This document shows, piece by piece, positions 42,856 to 54,546 of a stretch of 64,000 nucleotides of DNA. Position 1 is the stretch's first letter. Every line of letters begins with the position of its first letter. Both the position numbers and the translations under genes were made by a program. The notes beneath the pieces were generated by a model. It was not told the DNA's origin and ran no database searches. It saw nothing but the letters and a program-made list of their open reading frames with translations. The stretch comes from Anas platyrhynchos. Its lineage: Eukaryota > Chordata > Aves > Anseriformes > Anatidae. The stretch lies in contig NC_092588.1 in the NCBI RefSeq assembly GCF_047663525.1, forward strand, positions 89,463,501 through 89,527,500. Reading direction: 5' to 3'.

Positions 42856-44734
42856 GGTTTGGCTCCTGACAGTCAGGCTCACTTCATGTTGGTACGCTAG
42901 CTGGAAGGGCACACTGTTATCTTGACTCTGTTGCCTGATCATAGGACTCTGAGCATCATTAAAGGCACTCCATGAATTTTTATTTTGTGAGCTTGCTAAC
43001 TCCATTGAGCCCTAAAGGCATGGGTTAACTGGGAGTCCCAGGAGCACTCTCTAACTCATGATTTTGGGCGAGTGTCCAGTTGTGACCTGATTCCATACTC
43101 AAGCAAGCACAGCTTCCCGCTGCCACCACCCTAGGCTCTGCTTCTGCACCAGAAAATCTCAGGTTCCAGGCATGCAGAGCCCCTTCAGCTGTTCCCCTGT
43201 GGAGGGTGGGGAGGGCATGAGGACCCTATGATGTATCACTGGATGCATGCCTCTGGTTGGCTAGGTACATGCAGAGAATAACCCATCCTACTGTACTCAG
43301 CAACCTGCTAGCTTTTTTTTTTTTTTTTTTTTTCATGCTCATTGCCGAATCTTCTCTGGGATTTTAGCTTTGAACTGTGGACCTCGCCTGCAGATGCTCT
43401 ATTCCAAGGCTGGTCATGCTGTTGCTGAGTACCAGGGCAATGTAACTTCCTGAGGTAAAACGACAAGCAAATGTTCTGCAGTTTTCTCTCCAGATTTGAT
43501 TTTGATTTCATTTGAATGGTTCTGTGCCTAATTGCTTGCCTATAGTGAAAACTTAATGTGTTGATTTTCCAAGGGCTACAGAGAAGCACTTGGAGAACAA
43601 TCAGTCAGATGTTTTGTCATATCCCAGGCAGCCCTAGCAGCATTTGCCTGAAATGAAATGTAACATCTCTACACTGCAGGCAATATTTTTGCTGATAGTG
43701 TTTCTGCATATCTTGCTATATAAAAATAGATTTTTATTTTATTTTTATTTTTTTAATGGTTTAGTTATTGGTTAAAGCAAAACCAAAACCCGACTTGCAT
43801 TAAGATGACAGTACCAAACTGGAAGCTGAAGTGGTCCTTTCCATTTGATTGCGGTCACATCAGGTCCTTAGACTTGATCCTGAGCCATCTGCTAATTGCT
43901 GCAGTTTTGCAGTCATATATCCCAAAGCTAATTTAGTTTGGAAGAAGCTGTTGGAACATGGATACCTCCTTGGAAATCACCGAGTGCCTCCGTTAATGGG
44001 CACTGCAAATTGATGAGCTGCTCCAGCCTGCCCTACCACAGGACAAACTCAGATAGTGTCCTGTCCTTCACAGACTTCTTAGACCCTGTGCTGTTGAGTA
44101 GCTTTGGAGGATGCTGCAAGCTAAAGGAAGCCCTGAGGCTATCTGTCCATAATACCAGACTGAAGAGCTGTCTAAACACTGAAACTACAGGCAAGACACC
44201 AGAGCACCTTGGGAACCCCATGACAGAGCATGCCAACACATTTATTTGCCTGCTGGCATGTGAGAACTGCCCTGTCAGTTGGTTATGGGGCACATGGTGC
44301 ATGGGATGCAGATGGGTCATGCTTCAGGATGCTCTGGAGGCTTCTCTTCTTGAGCAGTACAATTGCTGCTGCCAAAGCTCAAACTGCAGCACCACTCTGC
44401 ACCCCAAAACACTGTCAGGCATGCTAAAGAAAAGCAGAGACTAAATGCAGAGTGCATTTGGACCAAGGCAGGTTCTTCAGGTTACTGCTGTTTCTTGTAA
44501 GCCCGTATGTGTCCCTTTGAATACAGCAGTGACAACATAGCAAAATGTTGCTGATGATGCTGCACCAAACTCTCTGGGGACCTTTTATTGACGTGGGTCT
44601 GTCAAGGTTATTAGAAACATCAAACTAAACAAAATGTGATGGAAGGATAGACACTGATTTGTCATCATCTTTTCCTGTTATAACCAGTCCTCTTATGCTC
44701 TCCATCACTCTGATGCCCCGTTTGACTCAGTCTG
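42856..44734. other. Non-coding unique sequence with one long open frame
   Basis: The plus-strand open frame at 43938-44444 (168 codons from ATG) is among the longest in the window. It is Ser-, Cys- and Leu-rich with no signal peptide, domain or repeat I can name. It has no recognisable splice or poly(A) context, so I do not call it a gene. A T run is listed separately. Confidence 0.45.
43313..43333. repeat. Poly-T tract (21 T)
   Basis: Twenty-one T. Seen from the minus strand it is a poly-A directly following a 93-codon open frame, which might suggest a retroposed copy, but there is no AATAAA just upstream, the protein is unrecognised and I found no target-site duplication. Confidence 0.9.
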
Positions 44735-44900
44735 TTAAGGTACTTGTCCTCATGACACCCCAGTGAGGTGAGGGAAGAGCTGTAGATGGGCACAGACAGT
44801 GTGTCTGTGTTAATAACAGGTGAAAAAACATTTCCAGAACTGGCTTGTGCCCCTGAGGTCACAAGCACCACGTGGGCTGTGACAGCTACCAGGGTCACCC
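44735..44900 (-). repeat. MIR-type (amniote) SINE fragment
   Basis: ACTTGTCCTCATGACACCCC followed by AGTGAGGTGAGGG at 44742-44774 resembles the amniote MIR stretch TTATCCTCACAACACCCC followed by TGTGAGGTAGGG. About 70 bases on, CTTGTGCCCCTGAGGTCACA and GTGGGCTGTGACAG resemble ACTTGCCCAAGGTCACAC and GTCTGTGGCAGAG. The order is right and the sequence diverged. Orientation is antisense to the tRNA-like head. Confidence 0.5.
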
Positions 44901-46366
44901 TGGAATAGGACTGCAAGTTGTTATGTGCAGGCTGCAGCACAAGGCACAGTTCAACCATGCTTCCCAGGGCCAGAGGTAGTGGATCTTGTTAGCAAAGTCC
45001 ATAGCTGATGGCATGCATCAGTTCTGATTGTGCAAATTATTTTGTGGGGAAAATAAAAACAGAAGAGAAGAGACTGTTTTGTGTGATGCAGTTGCTGTGG
45101 AAGACTGCCAGTTGAGGAAATGGTGGGCTGTCTCTTGTGTCCTCTGTGTCCACATCTGGGGCCACAGGTGTCCAGCTCCTCACAAGGACTACAGAGAGGT
45201 GCCTGAACTTAGATGTGTAGGACCTCTGGTCCTGAACCAAGTATGCTAAGGGGCTTGGTAGCAGTCCCTCTCTCACAGAGCTGGTACAGTTTGGTGTCAG
45301 ATGCACTTCCATTGAACAGGTCATTCTGGCTGGACACTTTCACATTGGCCGTATTTAGGTGGATTATTTTGTCGCTACTCTGGGCAGTGGGCCTGTGGAA
45401 GCCTCACCTCCATTCACCTCAATCTAAAAGCAGGTGAGAAGACACCCCACAACTCTTGTTTGGCTTAGTTCCTTTTAGGTTGCAATAGGAATAGCTGTGT
45501 TACCAATTCCACAATCCTGCTATTGACCAAGCACAGTTGTCTAGTAAAAATGGTAAAGTGTGCAAAGCAGCTTGCACTACTGAGTGTTTTAATGCAGTGA
45601 TGCTGAGTTCAGAGGGGTTTGAAGACTGATGTGAGTGCAAGAGAGCTGCATGAAGAGAATTTCTGCTGGAATATTTCTGGAGGATGGTGCAGGAGGACAT
45701 ACCAAAGTGGTATGCTGTATTGCTTCATACATTATCTGGTTCATGCCAGACAGCACTTAGGAACTGCTTGGTAAAGTGCAATCTGGCACAAGCCAAAAAC
45801 ATGGTGGACATAATTTAACAATAGAGGCAAATTTGCCCTTATCATATTTATTTTTTTGGGGGGTAGATGTATAGCCAGGGAAGCCATGTCTCATTTTCCT
45901 GCAGATACTGCCTTCCCTCCCACTGATCTCAGACTCAGCCAGACACTCTAGGTAAGCACACAAATATTTTTGTAGACTTGACCCAACCAGGTGACCCATC
46001 ATTGTGTGGGAAGTCTCTTACAGAGGAAGACACTTAGCCTGTGTCAGTCTGGCCACAGTAGTCAGGCTGCTCATGTGGGTAAAAGGAGGTATCAGAGAAA
46101 GGTGAGATGGGACCTGGGCACCTCCTGCAGCCTCCTCAGGGCAGGGGTCTGTATTCTTTTCATTTGCCTGTAAAGCACATAGCTGTGGCCTTGTGTAAAT
46201 AATGCATAACATGCACAGTCATATTTTCTACACTTCCTTGCCTGCACAGATGGCTCCTATGGGAAAATGTCATTGCTGATCATTAAAAGTCAACAAACTC
46301 ATCAATTACCAAAATAAATAAGTGGTATACTGTTGGCATTGTTGGCTTTTCAAGTGAGTAGGATCC
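44901..46366. other. Non-coding unique sequence
   Basis: No recognised repeat or gene. Short open frames on both strands. Confidence 0.5.
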
Positions 46367-46427
46367 TGTGTATGTGTGTGTGTGTTGTTTTTTTTCCTTT
46401 CCTTTTTTTTTTTTTTTTTTTTTTTTT
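46367..46427. repeat. Compound (TG)n and poly-T tract
   Basis: About 20 bases of TG-type repeat run into two T-rich blocks; the second block is 25 T (46403-46427). It is the longest low-complexity tract in the window. Confidence 0.9.
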
Positions 46428-46497
46428 CCCATGGATGCACCTTCAGCAAATTGATTTGATAAAACCCGGTTCCAGACATCACCTTATTTCAAGTTTG

Positions 46498-46511
46498 GTT
46501 ACCTAGGAAAC
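46498..46511. promoter_or_regulatory. RFX-type X-box motif
   Basis: GTTACCTAGGAAAC fits the RFX X-box pattern GTTRCC N(0-3) RGNAAC with both half-sites intact. It is the cleanest of the three X-boxes in the window. No promoter is recognised nearby. Confidence 0.45.
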
Positions 46512-49423
46512 CGCAGTATACTGCTGGGACAAGCTGCCCGCTTCTGCTTCTGTTGAAGCTATTAAACACATCAGCTCTTCCTTCAGGAAGAGCAGAACAC
46601 TCGTGATTTCGACTCCTAGCCATTTTATGCAGATATAGGCTGTGCATCCTACCAAGAGAGACGTGCACCTACAAATGCCTGTGGGAGGGGGACATAAACA
46701 CTATCCATACCTATGTCTGTGTATTAAAAAAATGGTCATTTAACTATCAGGCTGCCTGTAGATATTGCATGTATCTATAGCATACAAATGTGTGGATGTA
46801 TGCACTTGTTGTGTGTACACATATGCCTATGCAGAGTGTCTGGTGAGTATGTGTTGCTTATACACGTAGGTGCTGCTTCTCCTGAGATGACCGAAGTTAT
46901 CAGGATTTCCATGAAATTATAATTTTATTTGAGGATGTGAGGGGTTTTTTTGCAGAGGACTTATTTGGGTAATATAAGCTCATCTACTTTGGGACAACAA
47001 GCCCTTTGCACTCTCTGCGTTGCCTTTTTTGAAAAATTAGGCCCTCGGAGAGTTGCTCTAGCACATCACGGTGGTACTTGCAAGATGGTTGGATGAAAAA
47101 AAAGCCCAAACACCATACTTATTTTGTAAGATGCTTGATTTCACCAGATTTCCATAATGTGTTCACAACAGCAACATGTCTCTCAGGTGGGAGGTATTCA
47201 GCTGCATGATGTGGCCTAGGGACATGGGGTGCTCAGGTGTTGGGCTGAAGGTGGAAGCCATCAGTGAACAGCTGGATAGGGGAATCCCATTTCCTTCCTT
47301 GCACCAGGGCCCAGGAGCTACACAACACCATAGGGATGCAAACACATACATAGTCAATTTGTCTGTTCTTGTTTAGCACTGGTAACATTGACTGGAGCTA
47401 GCTCTTATTTAGTAGACAGCCCTGTCAACAAGAAACCCCCTTTTCCCCATGCTGTCATTCAGCAATTTTCCAGGGATGCTGGATGGCTTTAATGTTTTCT
47501 TTTACAGGAATGTGGAGCCCAATGTGCAGCTCACAGATGGGAAAATAAAATCTGCTATGCATATCTCTGATTAGCTTGCTGTGTGCTGTAACTCATAGCC
47601 ATCTGCAGGTACCCTGTCTTTCACCAGCTATGGATATTGTGACTGCTCTGGTAGAGAGGAAAAATACCTTGAGGGGATGGGAGTGGTCAGAGAGGCTGCC
47701 CTGAGATGCCATGGTAGGAGATCTGTCATCTGAGGCACAAAGTCTGTCCTGATGGATTTTGATGAACGATATACTCCTTATATTATTTGCAGGAAAAGAC
47801 CATCAGTGCCTGCTCCTTTCACTGTCCTGTATGGGAGCCCAGTGTGTAGCAGGGACAACAAACTCTGGAGAACAGGAGGTGAAAGTCTTCTGCCCCTCTC
47901 CCCCACAGCCTGTGTCTCTGGGGCAAGGAGCAGCAGAGTAACTCCAGTGTATGGGCTAGAGCAGTGGCCTAGAAACACCTACGGCAGGGAGCAGGGCTGT
48001 GTAGCTCTGTCGTATCCAACAAAATTCAGAAAGGATGTCTGCAGACTGTGCTGCCTGTACATGATAGCTTGCATTTGGGGAAAGTCAGAGGCATCGCTTC
48101 CTGTTCATGCAGCTTCCGAGGCCTGTCCCAGGGTGCATGAGATGGATGCACTGTTTCACTCAAGGTTAGGGCAACTTGGATAGGGATAGGAGCTCTGAGA
48201 TGCTGGAAGGAGAGTGTGTCTGTAGTTGCTTCTTGGGCTTAGAGGACACACACACAATGAGGGATCTAATGAAGAGAAGAGAAGGGAGAGGTACGTGTCA
48301 GAGCTCATCTTTCAGCAGATCCATTTCCTAGGCAGCTGCAGGTTTTAAATAGGTTTTGTTTTGACTTGTTTTCTGTTTTATTAGTATTATTTATTTATTT
48401 ATTTACTTTTCTGTTTGTGATAGCACTTAAGTGTATGCCTAAATGTTCTAAACAGAAGCTTAAGGAATGGCAATAAGTTGTACCTTTTCCCTGAAAGGCC
48501 TGCTCCACAAAATCCTTGGATCTTTTAATGTCTGCTGATACAGCCAGGAACAGGCAGCATTCATACCAGGGCTATGAGAAGCTGTGTGTGACAGTTACCA
48601 GACAGCAAGTTGCTCCTAGGACAGCTGCATTTGTTTGAAATGTGTACCAGTGTGGTAGCACTGTGATTTTTATAAGTGACTAAATCTGCTCTATTTCTCC
48701 AACTCCCACATGTGGGGCACTTCACTACACAACTGCCTACCAAAATTAAGCAGAATCACAGATTGGAAAGAAAGATATGCAGTCCTGTGGGGAAGATGCA
48801 TACGATTCTTGTTCCACCACCAGTCCTCAGTTGTGCTTGCAGTGAGTGCTGTGAGTGTCTTGTCTCCCCAGGCAGAGTGCTGTTCCACATCTACCCCCTC
48901 TGCTTGTGGGGAGCGAGTGCCACAAAGTTCCCGAACATTTTCAAGGGTGCTGGTGCTGCCTGTGACTCTGACATTGGGCTGACATCAGCAGGAAAATAAA
49001 AGAGAAATGTATTCAGGGTTGTGTCTGGCTGACCTACCTCTCCCTCCAGCCTTGCTGGCTTGAGATTCAGCTCACCATCAGAAGTGCTAGTTAAATCTCT
49101 CTTACACAGACAGCATGGCAAGCTTCAAAACTGCTGAACCACAGTGTATAGCTAGTCAAAAAATTATTGATGAGGCCTAACTGTCCAGCAGCTAGCACCC
49201 AAACACCATGAGTCTTGCCTTGCAAAATACATACATTTGGTACACATATAGGGTATGCAGTACACTTTCTAATCCATTGCATTGTGATCTTGCTAATTGA
49301 CTCCAAAACATACGGTTTCCTTAAACAACAACTACCCTGATTAGGCATTTGTCAGGTGCGTGCTTGCCATGTTAGACTTGTTAGGTTTTACAGGTAACTT
49401 GACCTAATTAGACTGTGCATATC
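46512..49423. other. Non-coding unique sequence
   Basis: Contains a decayed TG/TA-rich stretch at about 46740-46870 and a (TTTA)n tract at 48388-48405. An open frame of 143 codons (47752-48183) has no recognisable domain. No mobile element identified. Confidence 0.5.
48388..48405. repeat. (TTTA)n microsatellite
   Basis: Four TTTA units. Confidence 0.9.
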
Positions 49424-49453
49424 TGGATGGATGGATGGATAGATAGATAGATA
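49424..49453. repeat. (GGAT)n(AGAT)n microsatellite
   Basis: About four GGAT units run directly into three AGAT units, a compound tetranucleotide repeat likely to vary in length. Confidence 0.95.
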
Positions 49454-50949
49454 CTTGAAAGTCCAATTAAGTGACTGAGAAGACAATTTTCATTAACCTG
49501 TCAGCACGGATGTTACCTACATTTTTTGGGCTTTACTCAGTCTGATATAGAGTCCTGTGGTCCCTTGTTAGTAGCTACGTATAACTTTTATAAAAAACCT
49601 TTCTCATATCTATAATTAACACTGAATATTGCTCTCTCTGTGTATATACATGCATACAAGTACCTATATATTTATAACTTTATAACTTGAACACACAATG
49701 ATCCACTATATATGCTTCAGCACCAAAACCAGCAAATGTGGAAATGATGGGCACATGATTTCTTTGATCCACTATCTCCAGGATGAAGTAGGGCCTTTTT
49801 AACAGCTCTGTATGATGCTGAGGGAGTGAGCAACAGCCTATCCAGATCAAAACCTCTGCAATGCATCTTTCCCTTCCTGGGGCAACGATTCATGCAGCTG
49901 GGGACCTACTTTTATGAATAGATGTTCCCAGAAGGGATTTGGCTATAGCAATTGTGTCAGTGCCTGGGACTTTTCCTGGATTTTTTTTTTTTATGTGTAT
50001 CAGACATTTCAACTGAGTCTATGTGTTCTGATCAGCAGCATCTCTGGAAAGGTTTGCTTTCTTGGCTGCCTATACGTCACTGATCTTTGATTGTTGTATA
50101 CCTATATCCTGGAGGATATTATGTTTGCTTGGATGCACTTCTCATTCGAAATACTGAAAACGATGAAAAGAGAAGCTTTGGCAACAGCCAAACTTGTGAT
50201 AATTGTCTCAGCTGTAAAAGCTGCTGGGGCCTCACAGAGATAGTGGCAGCAGATGCATCTGTGCCTGTGATACCCTGCTTTCCCAACATCCCCCAAGCTT
50301 GACTGCTTTTTTGACAACATTACAAAAGTAGTGTAGAAAGGGAAAGAAACACATCTGAGGAGAGTAAAGCATTTACTTACTTGGAGAACTGACACTAAGT
50401 AGATGGAAGACTGGCCAGAGGGCTGTAACACCTAGGAATGCTTTTTTTCTCTCCAGCTGATGTTTTTCATCTCCTGTGCCTTACAGAATTTCATCCTGAA
50501 CATTTTCTGTGTCAGGAAAATCATGCAGACAACAGAAGTAGCCCCCAAACTGCAGCAGCTCCCTCACCCCACATCCACAGACCAATTGACTTAGAAGTAC
50601 CAAGTGCATGAGGGGGTAGTGTCAATTTCATCCTTTCCCCTCATCTGGGTTCTGAGTTTGGCTCCTTGAGCTACTGGATGTCTCTGTGAATCTTTGATCA
50701 GTGGCCCAGTCCCACCACAAGCAGAGACTTGGGCTCCATCCTTGGTCTTCAAGTGATGGTATTACAAATGAAAATAGCCCTGCCACCTCCAGGCTACCTG
50801 ACAATTTCCACTCTAAACTCCTGTTTTTAGATCTTTATCACTCAGCATCAACCTAATATATATCTATTTTAGGAAGATGAGAATGTGATGGGTTCACAAG
50901 TCCAGACCTGGTTTCTCACATTTTAGAAGAACTAAATAGAACAAATAGA
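49454..50949. other. Non-coding unique sequence
   Basis: AT-rich with a T run near 49981. No gene or transposon recognised. Confidence 0.5.
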
Positions 50950-51384
50950 ACAGGAGCAGGGCAGAGACAGCAGTGGAAACAGAGGGAGTGGACGGCTTGT
51001 CTTATGAGAGAAGACTGAATTTATTTTGTTTAGCCTAGCAAAAAAAAAAAAAAAAGCTGACAAAAGCTAGAGCTGCTATCTGCAAATATACCAGACAAGG
51101 AAAAGAGTTTCCTTTAAAAGTCTTGCAGTTTTGCATAATAGAAAATGAATTTAAAATGTCTGTGAGTCAACCTAGACTGGAAATGAAAAGTATTTTCTAC
51201 TATTAAAGCAATGAGGTCCTCACACAGGCTACCATGAGGTACCATGAAGCCAGAATAACATAACTGGATCTAAGGGGAAGCTCAAGCAAATAATGAAAGG
51301 CAGCCTACAGCGTCATTGTCTGCAAGTGTAGGACCCTGAATTTTCATGATCTAAGAGGTCCCTTCCAGGACTGTATTTCTGTAG
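50950..51384 (+). mobile_element. CR1-family LINE, 3' end (plus strand)
   Basis: CTTATGAGAGAAGACTGAAT and TTTAGCCTAGC match the CR1 segment TCCTATGAGAGGAGACTGAA and TTTAGCCTGG. The end, GATCTAAGAGGTCCCTTCCA followed by GACTGTATTTCTGTA, matches the 3' terminus of an older CR1 subfamily. A 16-base A run has expanded inside at 51040-51055, just after the TTTAGCCTAGC piece. No open frame remains. Confidence 0.8.
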
Positions 51385-54300
51385 TTTGAACACAATATGT
51401 GAATTCTGAGGTTGTAAATATCTTATCTTCAATATTCAAAATGACTTAATTCACAAGCAAGGATTTACTGCCTCTATCACTTTTCTCTAGCAATGCTGTG
51501 GAAATAAATGTATCATTGTTTTAGCTCTGCTCAGGTATTAAGGTGAGAATACCTTAGCAGCATCCAGGAGAAAATTAAATTAGTTTGGTGGGGTTTTTGC
51601 CATATTTTAAAGCATACTTTAATTTTCTTCAAATAAATATTGAATAATGGTTTATTTAGACAACATATTTTTTGAAAACGTAGTATGCCACCACCTAATC
51701 AAAGTCTGTATGTTAACATGTGAAGTTTCTAACCTTTCTGCAACTTTTCTAACTTTTGAGTACTTGTGTTTTCAGTCTTATTGTTCTTTTAACATAGAGA
51801 GATGTTCAACTGTAGTAATGCTGAGGTGGCTGCAAGAATGCTAAATCAAAAGAGGTTTTTGTCAGTGGTGCAGCTAACATAAGGTAAGGTAAGAATGTTT
51901 GGATGGTGGTAGGTATTAAAAGCTAACAATAACAAAAGAGTTGATTTCTTAGTCAAACTGCAACTTGACTGTTCTGAGATGTATATTACTAAATCTACTT
52001 GCAAGAGTTGGATACCGCTAAAAGAAGACAAGGAATTTCAGCACTGATAATGTTCATATTCGTAAATCCAATTATTTTCAAACATGTCATCTACACTAGC
52101 TCTCAGTGAGGATTAACTACATGACAGGCTTGAACTTTTAAAAGCAAGTGAGTTTTAAGTTTTGAAAGAGCATCAGGAAAAGGTGAGACTAATTTTTATC
52201 ATACAGAAACATGAAAAGTTTTTCAGTCCATCATCTCTCAAGTTTTCTTGCCATAATTGTAAAGATAATTACTCCTCTTGTCCTCTTTTCTTGACTCCCC
52301 TAAAGGAAACACTTTGTGGTTGGATGGTGCAGACTAATTTTTAACACATTATTTATCTTACAAATGGTTTATTGGAAATGAATCTCCCCCATCTAGCCCA
52401 GGAGTATTTTTCTGTTAACTGTTTTGCAAGCATTTAAGTACATTTATACCTCAAATTGCATGGACTAACACTAGTTGAATGCTACATTTTTGTTACCTGA
52501 TCGGATGAGATCTGCACCAAGGACTAGGTGTCTTGTTTGACACTTTGTGATGATCAATTCAAAATTCAATTTCAGCAAATGTTTGTGAATATTATGTGAA
52601 AATATGTTTCAGCATACTTTCCCAGAAGTATATTTCTGAGCATTGTGGTGAATGAATCCCATCCTTCTCATGCTCCCTGAATCCTTCTAGGTTAAGAGGC
52701 ATAGTACTGTTGTGCTACATCTCTACAGAAGGGGGGCTTTCATCCTCAGACCTGGCACAAAATGAATGCTGCCATTGGATATTTGTGGGAATTCTCCTTG
52801 TACTTTTCAAACTGTATACAGGTTTTCACCAAGTGTTTTAAATTGCAGCCCCAAAGCAAATAGTTATGGATGTAGGAAGCTGGTTGTTAACCAGGATTCA
52901 ACTTGCTATAGTGTGCTGCAAACCGAGTGAAATCTCCACTGATAGGATCTGTGTTACCAGGGCATCAGTTCCCCACAGAAAACACCAAAATGATAGACTT
53001 CCAAAGTCAGGAGAATCAAAGGGGCCAATGAATATATTCACCCAGGATAGACAAGACACCAGAATTTCTGTCTGACATAGGTTGAGAGAATTTCCATTTA
53101 TACCTGTTGATATACAGTTTTTAAAAACTTTGGGCTAAGATCCAACTTGAGACAGCAGTAAACTTCTGGGAAGCCTGTGGAAAGCCAGCAGTGCCCAAAC
53201 AGTGGTTTTTCTGGTGGCTGAGGACAGATGGTCTGCATTTCTCAGGAGTGTCACATAAATATTCTCCTTTGGTTGGAAATATTAATGAGGCAAATCAAAA
53301 AGGAGTGGATATTTCAAGAATGGAAAAGGATGTCTGGACTGAGAAAATTCAACACTAAAAAAGAGAAGAGAAAGTCCAAAAAGAAGACAATCACAAGTTT
53401 CATGATTAAAATTTCAATAGAATAGTATTGTATCTGCAGGTGAAGCAGTCTGTCATACCTAAGATTTTGGGGTGTTTTTTTTTTCTTCCCTTTTTTCCAT
53501 GGGTTTGCCCAGGTGGGCCACTCTTGGCAAGATAACTACGGACAAGATGGGCAACAAACATGCTTGAGGGCTTGTTGAGGGGTTTTTGAAACAGCAAAGA
53601 TCCCATGACTTGCTGCAGCTGAGCAAACCAAGCTACCAGGACGACTATGAGAAGTTCCCATGACAGTGTTCCCATATCGCCCAATTGAGGAATTTAGAAA
53701 AATATTGTTGCCAGCAGCTGGCTTCAAGGACGGTGTCTATGTGACTGCTAATCACAAGGGGGTTGTTTTCTTGCAGTTGTTTGTCTGAGTGCTTTTGACC
53801 AATAATCTTGTGAGACACTATCCACCCCTGTTAAGTTTGCTGTAAGTCAGGCTATTCAGGTAATAAATGAGAGCAAGATCTGACTGCACTGGTGTCTGTC
53901 ATGTTTTTGGCCTTTCTTCCTGCAACAAGGGCTGAGGCATAGAACCTTAGGGCAGCAACTTAAAGCCTATTTCCAAGCATAAGGTGAGCAACAGGAGTTG
54001 ATCCCATGCATTAGTCCACAGCAAATGTGAGATAAGTCGTGTTAGTTTAAATGTCACTGAAGGAAGTTAGGCTGATGTATGCAAACTCATTAAACTAATC
54101 CTAGCACTCTAGGAAAAGGTAGTGATTTTAGAGCACCATTCATGGCTCATTGGGCCAAGAGATAGTAGGGGATCTCCTGTCTTTTAAATGGAAAAATTAA
54201 CTGTGTAGTCTTCCCCCTTCATAGCACCTCTGCTTACCCAAAGCAATAAACAGCCTGAGGCTCAAGGGACTAGGCTGGCACAGGGACATGCACCTCATTC

Positions 54301-54492
54301 TCTGGTTTCATTCCTCACAGAAAAAGACATTTTCAAATAGATCTGACTGAAATAACATCAGTCAAATAAGAAGCAGCTGAGAGATGTGTTTTTCCATGAA
54401 GAATAATTGTAAAACTATGTTATCTGTCATTTTCAAAGAAAATTAGAAACCTCCCACAACCAGATTTTTCTTTTGCTAAGAGACTATTCAGC
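51385..54492. other. Non-coding unique sequence
   Basis: AT-rich, with A-rich patches near 53290-53400 (a 65-codon open frame there is Lys-rich because of the A content). No gene or mobile element recognised. Confidence 0.5.
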
Positions 54493-54546
54493 TTTTTGTT
54501 TGTTTTGTTTTATTTTGTTTTGCTTTGCTTTGCTTTGTTTTGTTTT
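54493..54546. repeat. (TTTTG)n-type microsatellite
   Basis: Mixed TTTTG, TTTG and TTTGC units over about 50 bases, followed by a separate A/T-rich low-complexity stretch with T and A runs near 54580-54630. Confidence 0.9.

Noticed and set aside
53228-53425. Lys-rich small protein
   Set aside because: The Lys-rich end comes from an A-rich, AAG/AAA-biased patch; nothing else supports translation.
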